Source: Phytomonospora sp040655735
GTDB lineage: Bacteria > Actinomycetota > Actinomycetes > Mycobacteriales > Micromonosporaceae
Length of the DNA: 64,000 bases
Direction of reading: 5' to 3'
Assembly (NCBI RefSeq): GCF_040655735.1
Contig: NZ_JBFAKK010000012.1
Coordinates: 124,001 to 188,000 of the forward strand
This document shows positions 1 to 6,846 of this stretch, piece by piece. How positions within the stretch are numbered: position 1 is the first letter of the stretch; each line of letters opens with the position of its first letter. The notes beneath the pieces are model-generated. The model worked only from the letters and a program-made list of their open reading frames with translations. It was not told where the DNA came from and made no database searches. Made by a program: the position numbers and the translations under genes.

Positions 1-32
1 AACAGCGTGTTCCAGCGGGCGTAGCGGTCCAC
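1..32 (-). CDS. DeoR/GlpR-family regulator, N-terminal fragment (partial)
   Basis: Only the first ten codons lie in the window, read leftwards from a GTG at 32: VDRYARWNTL. This resembles the N-terminus of actinobacterial DeoR-type sugar-phosphate-responsive repressors, which open with an (M/V)-x-RYARWN-like helix before the winged helix-turn-helix. The divergent position directly upstream of an amino-sugar operon fits a local repressor. A weak AAGGGA-like ribosome-binding site precedes the start. The rest of the protein is outside the window, so the call depends on a short match plus context. Confidence 0.5.
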   Translation of the reverse strand, partial: MDRYARWNTL

Positions 33-123
33 GGCATCCCTTCTTCCCCCCGGTCTCGACTGTGAGCGGGTTGGTGTGCACAATAATGCGCGAAAGAGGG
101 CCGCAGCGTCGAACCCGATGCGC

Positions 124-169
124 GTTTTTGCTGAACTGGAATATTTAAGAACGTGGACCGCGCAAAAAC
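124..169. promoter_or_regulatory. Possible operator or leader hairpin before the amino-sugar operon
   Basis: A perfect 7-bp inverted repeat, GTTTTTG (124-130) and CAAAAAC (163-169), flanks an AT-rich stretch (141-150) in otherwise GC-rich DNA. The right arm ends just before the AGGAGG ribosome-binding site of the SIS gene. It could be a binding site for the divergent DeoR-like repressor or a weak leader stem. The 33-bp DNA between regulator and operon is otherwise unremarkable. Confidence 0.3.
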
Positions 170-179
170 AGGAGGATCT

Positions 180-1058
180 ATGACGTACGTGGAAGCGGAG
201 ATCGCCAGTCAGCCGCAGCTGTGGCGCCGTGCCGTCGACGTCGCCGCCGAGCGGGCCGCCGCGCTGCCCCGGCCGGGCGAGCGCGTCGCCGTCGTCGGCT
301 GCGGCACCTCCTGGTTCATGGGCCAGGCCTACGCGGCCCTGCGCGAGGCCGCCGGACAGGGTGAGACCGACGCCTTCGCGGCCTCGGAGTTCCCCTACGG
401 CCGCCGCTACGACCGCGTCTTGTCGATCTGCCGCTCGGGCACCACGACCGAGGTCCTCGACCTGTTCGGGCGCCTCGGCGGCGACGTGCCGACCGCCGCC
501 ATCATCGGCGACCCGGACACGCCTCTGCCGGGCCTGGTCGGCGACAGCGTCATCCTCGACTGGGCCGACGAGAAGTCGGTCGTGCAGACCCGCTTCGCCA
601 CCACCGCGCTGTCCGTCCTGCGCGCGAGCCTCGGTGAGGACCTCACCAAGGCCATCGCCGACGCCGAGACGGCCGTGTCCGAGCCGCTCCCGCTGGACGT
701 GTCCACCGTCGAGCAGGTCACCTTCCTGGGCCGGGGCTGGACGGTCGGGCTCGCCGCCGAGGCCGGGCTGAAGATGCGCGAGGCGGCGACCTTCTGGACC
801 GAGTCCTACCCGGCGATGGAGTACCGCCACGGTCCCATCAGCATCACCGGGCCCAAGCGGGTGGCGTGGATGTTCGGCGAGGCGCCCGCGGGCCTCGACG
901 CCGACGTCGCCGCGACCGGCGGGTCCTTCGTGACCAGCGCCCTCGACCCCGTCGCCGACCTGATCCGCGCGCAGCGCGCGGCCGTCGCGCTCGCCCAGCA
1001 CCAGGGCTTCGACCCCGACAACCCGCGCAACCTGACGCGCTCGGTCGTCTTGTCATGA
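180..1058 (+). CDS. SIS-domain sugar-phosphate isomerase/deaminase (AgaS-like)
   Basis: A 292-residue cytoplasmic double-SIS protein, best read as an AgaS-type galactosamine-6-phosphate deaminase/isomerase that would deliver tagatose-6-phosphate to the kinase and aldolase downstream. The first SIS domain opens with VVGCGTSWFMG (about residues 35-45) and contains SICRSGTTTEV. The second carries ESYPAMEYRHGP (about 208-219), a signature shared with the isomerase half of GlmS. No glutaminase domain is present, so it is not GlmS itself. ATG 180 is preferred over an in-frame GTG at 153 because AGGAGG (170-175) sits directly before it. It is the first gene of a five-gene operon. Glucosamine-6-P or fructosamine-type substrates remain possible. 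Confidence 0.8.
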   Translation: MTYVEAEIASQPQLWRRAVDVAAERAAALPRPGERVAVVGCGTSWFMGQAYAALREAAGQGETDAFAASEFPYGRRYDRVLSICRSGTTTEVLDLFGRLGGDVPTAAIIGDPDTPLPGLVGDSVILDWADEKSVVQTRFATTALSVLRASLGEDLTKAIADAETAVSEPLPLDVSTVEQVTFLGRGWTVGLAAEAGLKMREAATFWTESYPAMEYRHGPISITGPKRVAWMFGEAPAGLDADVAATGGSFVTSALDPVADLIRAQRAAVALAQHQGFDPDNPRNLTRSVVLS

Positions 1059-2011
1059 GCGCGGCGGGGCCGGCGCCCAAGGAGCCGATGGGCGACGTCG
1101 TCATCGCCGTCGACGTCGGCGGCACGCTCATGAAGTGCGCGCTGGTGTCCACCGGCGGTGAGGTGCTGCACAGCGTCCGCCGTCCCACCGACCGCGAGCG
1201 CGGCCCGGACGCGATCGTCGAGGCGATCCTCGGGACGCTCGCCGACCTCGCGGTGCAGGCCAGGAGCTTCGGCGGCAACCCGCTCGCGGTGGGTTTGACC
1301 GTGCCGGGTGTCATCGACACCGACAACGGCGTGGCCGTCTACGCGTCGAACCTGGGCTGGCGGGACGTGCCGTTCCGTGCGCTGGCCGAGGCGAAACTGG
1401 GCGTGCCGGTCGCGCTGGGCCACGACGTGCGCAGCGGCGGCCTCGCCGAGGCGCGCCTGGGCGCCGGGCGCGGCAGCGAGTACATGCTGTTCGTGGCGAT
1501 CGGGACGGGCATCGCCGCCGGATTCTTCCCGCGCGGTGTCGGCCTCGACGGCGCTCACGGCTCGGCCTGCGAGATCGGGCACATCGTCGTCGAACCCGGC
1601 GGCGAGCTGTGCGGCTGCGGCCAGCGCGGCTGCGTCGAGGCGGTCGCCTCGGCCTCGTCGATCGCGCGCGCCTACGCGGCCGCCACGGGCCACGACCTGG
1701 GCGCGGCCGAGGTAGCGCACCGGGCCGCCGAGGGCGAGCCTGCGGCGGTCGCCGTGTGGGAGCGCGCGGTGGAGATCCTCGCGCGCGGCCTGCTGACCGG
1801 CGTCAGCCTCTACGACCCCGACACGATCGTGCTGGGCGGCGGCCTCGCCGAGGCCCGCGCGACCCTGTTCGACCCGCTGGAGAAGTCGCTGCGGGAGAAG
1901 GCCACCTTCCACACCCTGCCGCGCCTTGTCCGCGCCGAACTCGGCGACGAGGCGGGCTGCATCGGGGCCGCGCTGCTGGGCCTCGACCGGCTTAAGGAGA
2001 TCTCGGCATGA
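1055..2011 (+). CDS. ROK-family sugar kinase (N-acetylhexosamine kinase-like)
   Basis: A 318-residue ROK kinase that would phosphorylate the 6-hydroxyl of an incoming amino sugar or hexose with ATP. Visible are the phosphate loop AVDVGGT (about 17-23), the catalytic EIGHIVVEPGG region and the zinc-binding CGCGQRGCVEAV (about 187-198), all diagnostic of ROK glucokinase/N-acetylglucosamine kinase/N-acetylmannosamine kinase. The ATG at 1055 overlaps the upstream stop (ATGA), supporting translational coupling. An alternative ATG at 1088, behind AAGGAG with a short spacer, would remove eleven residues without touching the ATP site. Context next to NagA suggests N-acetylgalactosamine or N-acetylglucosamine as substrate; the motif cannot distinguish them. 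Confidence 0.85.
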   Translation: MSAAGPAPKEPMGDVVIAVDVGGTLMKCALVSTGGEVLHSVRRPTDRERGPDAIVEAILGTLADLAVQARSFGGNPLAVGLTVPGVIDTDNGVAVYASNLGWRDVPFRALAEAKLGVPVALGHDVRSGGLAEARLGAGRGSEYMLFVAIGTGIAAGFFPRGVGLDGAHGSACEIGHIVVEPGGELCGCGQRGCVEAVASASSIARAYAAATGHDLGAAEVAHRAAEGEPAAVAVWERAVEILARGLLTGVSLYDPDTIVLGGGLAEARATLFDPLEKSLREKATFHTLPRLVRAELGDEAGCIGAALLGLDRLKEISA

Positions 2012-3114
2012 GCCCGACCGGCAACATCGTCACGCCCGACGGCATCGTCCGCGGTGAGGTCCTGCTCGACGGGGACCGGATCGTCGGCGTGCAGGCCGAC
2101 GCCACGGTCGAGGGCGACACCTACATCGTCCCTGGCTTCGTCGACATCCACTGCCACGGCGGTGACGGCGCCTCCTACACCGTCGGCGACGCCGAGCAGG
2201 CGATCGTCGCCGCCGAGTTCCACCTGCGGCACGGCACGACCTCGACGCTGGCCTCGCTGGTCAGCTCGCCGAAGGACCTGATGGTCAAGGCCGTGGAGGC
2301 CTTCACGCCGCTGGTCGCCGACGGGATCCTGGCCGGCATCCACTTCGAGGGCCCCTACCTGGCGTCCTCGCGCTGCGGTGCGCAGAACCCGGCCTACCTG
2401 CGCGACCCCGACCTCGCCGAACTCGCCGAGCTGATCGACGCCGGCGAGGGCAGCGTGAAGATGATGACGATCGCGCCGGAGCGCGAGGGCGCCGCCGAGG
2501 CGATCGCCTATCTCGTCTCGCGCGGGGTGGTCGCCTCGATCGGACACACCGACGCCTCCTACGAGGTGGCCAAGGCCGGTGTCGCGGCCGGCGCGACGGC
2601 CTCCACGCACGTGTTCAACGGGATGCGGCCCATCGGGCACCGCGATCCCGGACCGGTCGTGGCGGTCATGGACTCTCCCGAAGTGGTCTGCGAGTTCATC
2701 GTCGACCCGGTCCACCTGCACATGGGGACGGTCTCCTTCGCCGTCAACGCGATCGGCGCCGACCGGATCGCCGCGGTCACCGACGCGATGTCGGCGACGG
2801 GCATGCCCGAGGGCGAGTACGAGCTGGGCGGGCTGAAGGTGCGCGTCGCCGAGGGTGCCGCGCGCCTGGTCGAGGGCGGTTCGATCGCCGGCTCGACGAT
2901 CACCATGGCCGACGCGTTCCGCAACGCCGTGCACGGCGCCGGTGTCAGCGTCGAGGACGCCGTGCGGATGACCGCGACGACGCCCGCGCGTCTGCTGGGC
3001 CTGTCCGACGTGGGTTCCCTGACGCACGGACTGCGCGCCGACCTCGTCGAGCTCGACGGCGACCTGAACCTGCGCAGGGTCATGCGCGCCGGGGTCTGGG
3101 TGCACGAGGCGTGA
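2008..3114 (+). CDS. nagA: N-acetylhexosamine-6-phosphate deacetylase (NagA/AgaA)
   Basis: A 368-residue amidohydrolase that removes acetate from GlcNAc-6-P or GalNAc-6-P. Family landmarks are present in order: VDIHCHGG metal-binding H-x-H (about 46-53), HFEGPY (about 112-117, metal-binding Glu), IGHTDASY (about 178-185), THVFNGMRP (about 199-207) and the catalytic Asp in VTDAMSATG (about 257-265). The length is close to the usual 380. The start overlaps the kinase stop (ATGA). With the SIS enzyme, PfkB kinase and aldolase of the same operon it fits the GalNAc (Aga) pathway; AgaA and NagA cannot be separated by eye. Confidence 0.9.
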   Translation: MSPTGNIVTPDGIVRGEVLLDGDRIVGVQADATVEGDTYIVPGFVDIHCHGGDGASYTVGDAEQAIVAAEFHLRHGTTSTLASLVSSPKDLMVKAVEAFTPLVADGILAGIHFEGPYLASSRCGAQNPAYLRDPDLAELAELIDAGEGSVKMMTIAPEREGAAEAIAYLVSRGVVASIGHTDASYEVAKAGVAAGATASTHVFNGMRPIGHRDPGPVVAVMDSPEVVCEFIVDPVHLHMGTVSFAVNAIGADRIAAVTDAMSATGMPEGEYELGGLKVRVAEGAARLVEGGSIAGSTITMADAFRNAVHGAGVSVEDAVRMTATTPARLLGLSDVGSLTHGLRADLVELDGDLNLRRVMRAGVWVHEA

Positions 3115-4034
3115 TCCTCACCGTCACTCTCAACGCCGCGCTCGACTTGACCTACGAGGTCGACGCGCTGGTGCCGCACCGGGCGCATCGAGTGTCCACT
3201 GTGGTCGAGAAGGCGGGCGGGAAGGGCCTCAACGTCGCGAGGGTGCTGACCCGGCTCGGCGAGAAGGCCGTGGCGACGGGACTTCTGGGCGGCCGCAACG
3301 GTTCCCGGGTCGCCGAGCTCCTCGACGTGCCGGCGGCCTTCGCGACCGTCGCCGGGGAGACACGCCGGACGGTGGTGGTCGTCGACGGCGACGCCACCGG
3401 CTTCTGGGAGCCCGGACCGCTCGTGTCCGCCGGTGAGTGGGACGCCTTCGTGGACCGCTACACCGCGCTGCTCAGGGTCGCCCGGGTGGCGGTCTTGTCG
3501 GGAAGCCTCCCTGCGGGGCTGCCCGTCGACGCCTATGCCGTGCTCGTGACGGCCGCGCGCGAGGCCGGTGTGCGGGTCATCCTCGACACCTCCGGACCGG
3601 CCCTCGACGCGGCGCTGTCGGCCGGGCCCGACCTGGTCAAACCCAACGCCGAGGAACTCGCCGAGGTCGCACCGTCCGCCGATCTGTCCACCGTGGACGG
3701 AGTGCTGGCCGCCGCGGCCGCGCTCCGCGAACGCGGTGTGGGCACGGTCCTGGCCTCGCGCGGGCCTGAAGGGCTGATCGCGCTGACCCCCGACGGCGCC
3801 TTCCGTGCCGTGCCCCCGCACGAGGTCAGCGGCAACCCCACGGGCGCCGGCGACGCCTGCGTCGCGGCGATCGCGCGCGCCTGGCGGCACCGCACGCCCT
3901 GGCCGGGCGCCCTGCGCGACGCCGTTGCCGCCTCGGCCGCAGCGGTCGCCTCCCCGCAGGCCGGCGACCTCGACGTCCGCACCTTCCAGTCGCTTCGCCA
4001 CGGCGTCGCCGTGACCGCACTCGACCCCCGGTGA
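3111..4034 (+). CDS. PfkB-family hexose-phosphate kinase (tagatose-6-P / 1-phosphofructokinase type)
   Basis: A 307-residue ribokinase-fold enzyme of the LacC/FruK branch. It would phosphorylate tagatose-6-phosphate (or fructose phosphate) to the 1,6-bisphosphate cleaved by the next gene product. Visible signatures are the N-terminal TVTLNAALDLTYEVD opening typical of 1-phosphofructokinase/tagatose-6-P kinase, GGKGLNVAR (about 36-44) and the catalytic-base motif NPTGAGDAC (about 242-250). It starts at GTG 3111, overlapping the nagA stop as GTGA. Substrate choice is inferred from the operon. Confidence 0.85.
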   Translation: MILTVTLNAALDLTYEVDALVPHRAHRVSTVVEKAGGKGLNVARVLTRLGEKAVATGLLGGRNGSRVAELLDVPAAFATVAGETRRTVVVVDGDATGFWEPGPLVSAGEWDAFVDRYTALLRVARVAVLSGSLPAGLPVDAYAVLVTAAREAGVRVILDTSGPALDAALSAGPDLVKPNAEELAEVAPSADLSTVDGVLAAAAALRERGVGTVLASRGPEGLIALTPDGAFRAVPPHEVSGNPTGAGDACVAAIARAWRHRTPWPGALRDAVAASAAAVASPQAGDLDVRTFQSLRHGVAVTALDPR

Positions 4035-4049
4035 ACTAAGGAGTCCGCC

Positions 4050-4910
4050 ATGCCCCTCGCACCCACCGCACAGCTCGTCGCCGAGGCCCGCGCCGAGGGC
4101 CGGGGACTGGGCGCCTTCAACGTCATCGCCATCGAGCACGCCGAGGCGATCGTGGCCGGCGCGGAGGCCGCCGGATCGCCGGTGATCCTCCAGATCAGCG
4201 AGAACGCGGTCAAGTTCCACCACGGCCGCCTGACCCCGATCGCGCTGGCCAGCGCCGCGATCGCCAAGGACGCCGGCGTCCCGGTCGCCCTCCACCTCGA
4301 CCACGTCGAGTCGGAATCCCTGTGGCGGCAGGCGCCCGCGCTCGGTTTCGGCTCGGTGATGGTCGACGCCTCCAAGCTCCCCTACGACGGCAACGTCGCC
4401 GCCACCGCGCACGCCGTGGAATACCTGCGCTCGCACGGCCTCTACGTCGAGAGCGAACTGGGCAAGGTCGGCGGCAAGGAGGGCGAGGAACCGCTGGGCG
4501 CTCACGCCCCCGGCGCCCGCACCGACCCCGACGAGGCACTGTCCTATGTGGAGGCCACCGGCGTCGACGCGCTCGCCGTGGCGGTCGGCTCCTCGCACGC
4601 CATGACCTCCCGCGACGCCGCCCTCGATCACGACCTGATCGCCCGGATCGCCGCCGCCGTACCGGTTCCGCTGGTCCTGCACGGCTCCTCCGGCGTCCCC
4701 GACGGCGAGCTGGCCCGGGCCGTCGCGGCCGGCATGGTGAAGATCAACATCGGCACCGCGCTCAACATCGCCTTCACCGGCGCCGTCCGCGAACACCTGG
4801 CCGCCAACCCCGACGTCGTCGACCCCCGCAAGTACGTCAAGGCCGGCCGCGAGGCCATGGCCGCCACGGTCGCCCACTTCCTCGGCGTACTGGGCACTCC
4901 CGCCGCCTGA
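4050..4910 (+). CDS. Class II ketose-bisphosphate aldolase (GatY/KbaY/Fba type)
   Basis: A 286-residue zinc-dependent aldolase splitting tagatose-1,6- or fructose-1,6-bisphosphate into dihydroxyacetone phosphate and glyceraldehyde-3-phosphate. Signatures: ALHLDHVES with the catalytic Asp and zinc His (about 80-88), ESELGKVGGKE (about 134-144), LHGSSGVPDG (about 210-219) and KINIGTALN (about 231-239). The length matches the short GatY/KbaY branch rather than the longer housekeeping Fba (about 340). AAGGAG lies just before the ATG, 15 bp after the kinase gene. Last gene of the operon, followed by a strong terminator. Confidence 0.88.
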   Translation: MPLAPTAQLVAEARAEGRGLGAFNVIAIEHAEAIVAGAEAAGSPVILQISENAVKFHHGRLTPIALASAAIAKDAGVPVALHLDHVESESLWRQAPALGFGSVMVDASKLPYDGNVAATAHAVEYLRSHGLYVESELGKVGGKEGEEPLGAHAPGARTDPDEALSYVEATGVDALAVAVGSSHAMTSRDAALDHDLIARIAAAVPVPLVLHGSSGVPDGELARAVAAGMVKINIGTALNIAFTGAVREHLAANPDVVDPRKYVKAGREAMAATVAHFLGVLGTPAA

Positions 4911-4926
4911 CCGATAACAGCTCACC

Positions 4927-4960
4927 AGGCCGTCCCGCGCACCACACGGGGCGGCCTTTC
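4927..4960 (+). terminator. Terminator of the amino-sugar operon
   Basis: An 11-bp stem (4927-4937 with 4947-4957, one G-U pair) with a 9-nt loop is followed by TTCGGTT. It lies 16 bp after the aldolase stop. Confidence 0.75.
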
Positions 4961-5049
4961 GGTTCGTTACCGAGCCATGACATTCCCAGGGCAACTTTTC
5001 CGCCGTCCGGCCCCGTTCTAAAGGTGGACGCACCGAAACGGAGGAAAAG

Positions 5050-5928
5050 ATGCGACCCAACCGGTCCGCCCGCAAAAAGCGCATCACCCGGTATCTGACG
5101 GTATCGGCGATCTCGGCCGCCGCGCTCGCCGTCGCCGCGGGCATCGCGCTGCCGCTGCTGTCGGGCACGCCGGCCGAGGCCTCGGACCCCGTCGCCGCCG
5201 CCGAACAGGCCCTCGACCTCGAAGGCCGCCTCTACGGCGTCGCCCTCCGCCTCGAACACGAGTGCATGGAGGCGCGCGGATTCACCGACCACCCCGACGA
5301 CGTCGACCACGCCGACTACCTCCTCGTGCCCACATTGGACGACGCCTCCCAGTACGGCTTCGTCAACGCCGAAGAGGCCACCGAGGCGTCCGCCTTCACC
5401 TCCAAACCCCTCGTCTACCAGGAGGCCTACCTTCTCGCCTTCGCCGGAGACAAGGACTGGGAGCGCATGTCGGGCGTCCCGCCGACGGCCGGGACCTGCC
5501 TCGCCGAGGTCAACGAACGCCTCTACGGCAACCGCATCGCCCCCGCCCGCCCCGGCGCCTTCGACGCCGCCAACCAGGAGGCGCTGCTCAGCGAGGACCC
5601 CGCCCTCGACGCCGCCTACGAGACCTGGCGCGCCTGCCTGCGCGGCAAAGGCGACTACCCCGACTTCGCCACCGTCGACCAGGCCCGCAAGTTCGCCGAG
5701 AAGTACTACGAGGACGAACGCGACTACGCCGAGGCCCGCCGCAAGGAACTCGCCCTCGCCGTCGACGTGTCCACCTGCGCCAGCGGATCGGGCCTGCGCG
5801 AGGCCTACAAGGCCGCCCGCGACACCGCCCGCGCCACCCTCTACGCCCACTTCCTGCCCCAGATCCAGGAGTGGACGAAGACGATCGCGGCCGCGCTGGC
5901 GGTCACCGGTACCGAGGCCGATGATTAG
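5050..5928 (+). CDS. Exported protein of unknown function (paralogue of the next gene)
   Basis: A 292-residue protein with a basic N-terminus (RPNRSARKKR), a hydrophobic segment at about 15-37 and a likely signal-peptidase site near AEAS. The mature part is charged and contains the motif LEHECMEARGF followed by HPDD, a central Tyr-rich block and a Cys-containing C-terminal half (AGTCLAEV, WRACLRGKGDYP, VSTCASGSG). The next gene encodes the same layout (LERECMEDKGF, WRTCVKKDGYP, VATCVDASG), so the two are tandem duplicates. Four paired cysteines suggest disulfides outside the membrane. GGAGGAAAAG precedes the ATG. No family was recognised. Confidence 0.7.
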   Translation: MRPNRSARKKRITRYLTVSAISAAALAVAAGIALPLLSGTPAEASDPVAAAEQALDLEGRLYGVALRLEHECMEARGFTDHPDDVDHADYLLVPTLDDASQYGFVNAEEATEASAFTSKPLVYQEAYLLAFAGDKDWERMSGVPPTAGTCLAEVNERLYGNRIAPARPGAFDAANQEALLSEDPALDAAYETWRACLRGKGDYPDFATVDQARKFAEKYYEDERDYAEARRKELALAVDVSTCASGSGLREAYKAARDTARATLYAHFLPQIQEWTKTIAAALAVTGTEADD

Positions 5929-6808
5929 GCGGTCGCTGGCCGCCCTGTGCTCCCTGCTCGTCCTCGCCGGGTGCGGCGCATCCTCCCTCGGCGGCTACGA
6001 GCCGGCCGCCCCCGACGGCTGGGCCGTGCTCGACGAGGGCACCGAGATCTACGTCCGGCTCGGCCACATCCGCTGGGAACTCGAACGCGAATGCATGGAG
6101 GACAAGGGATTCGACGTCCACCCGGCCCTCGACGAGGCCGAACTCGCCGCCTGGCGTCCGGTCGACCGGGCCGCGCCGATCCTGGCGCCCAGCGTCGAGG
6201 AGGCCCGCCAGAACGGTCTCGATTCCCTGCTGCCGGGCAAACTGCCGCCCACCAAGCCCGACCCGGCCGCCGGCGGCGAGTTCGCCGAGCAGGACCAGGA
6301 CTACCGCGACCGGTACTACCGCTACTACTACGGTGAGGTCGACACCCCCGAAGCCTCCGGAGAGGCCGCGATCGACCCGGACTCCTGCACGGCCCGGGTG
6401 CACCACGAGATGTTCGGCGAGACGGCCCAGCCGGGTGGCTGGCAACCGATGCCGGTGCCGGCCACGATCGACGAGACCGCCAGCTGGGAGATGTACTACG
6501 CGATACCGGCCGTCGTCACCGCCGCCGAGTCCTGGCGCACGTGCGTGAAGAAGGACGGATACCCGTCCTTCGAGACCCTCGGCGAGGCGCGGGAGCGCGC
6601 CGCGGCCACCACCGGCGAGGCGAAGCGGCGCGAGCTCGCCGTCACCGTCGCCACCTGTGTCGACGCCTCCGGCTGGCGCGAGGTCCACACCGCGTCCTGG
6701 GAGACCGCCGTCGACCGGCTGGTGACCGAGCAGCTGCCCCAGATCCGTTCCTGGCGCGCCGATCTGGCGGGGATTCTGGACAACGCGGAGACGCTGGTGG
6801 GGGAGTGA
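5921..6808 (+). CDS. Lipoprotein of unknown function (paralogue of the preceding gene)
   Basis: A 295-residue lipoprotein: signal MIRRSLAALCSLLVLAGC with lipobox LAGC and acylated Cys18. The body repeats the landmarks of the upstream protein (LERECMEDKGF-x-HP, acidic Tyr-rich centre, WRTCVKKDGYPSF, VATCVDASGWRE), at low overall identity. Its ATG overlaps the end of the upstream gene by 8 bp, so the pair is translationally coupled. One copy has an ordinary signal peptide and the other a lipid anchor, which suggests a soluble/anchored pair outside the membrane. Function unknown. Confidence 0.7.
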   Translation: MIRRSLAALCSLLVLAGCGASSLGGYEPAAPDGWAVLDEGTEIYVRLGHIRWELERECMEDKGFDVHPALDEAELAAWRPVDRAAPILAPSVEEARQNGLDSLLPGKLPPTKPDPAAGGEFAEQDQDYRDRYYRYYYGEVDTPEASGEAAIDPDSCTARVHHEMFGETAQPGGWQPMPVPATIDETASWEMYYAIPAVVTAAESWRTCVKKDGYPSFETLGEARERAAATTGEAKRRELAVTVATCVDASGWREVHTASWETAVDRLVTEQLPQIRSWRADLAGILDNAETLVGE

Positions 6809-6830
6809 CCGAGCCGCCCGCGCAGAGATG

Positions 6831-6846
6831 AGGACGGCCGCGTCCT
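6831..6846. terminator. Short hairpin between convergent genes
   Basis: AGGACG (6831-6836) and CGTCCT (6841-6846) form a 6-bp stem with a GCCG loop in the 36-bp gap between the convergent lipoprotein and AAA ATPase genes. The stem is short and lacks a U-tract. Confidence 0.35.

Noticed and set aside
2559..5168. Long minus-strand frame of 869 codons opposite nagA, pfkB and fba
   Set aside because: It is antisense to three well-supported enzymes, and its translation is low-complexity Arg/Gly/Asp-rich, a shadow of high-GC third positions.
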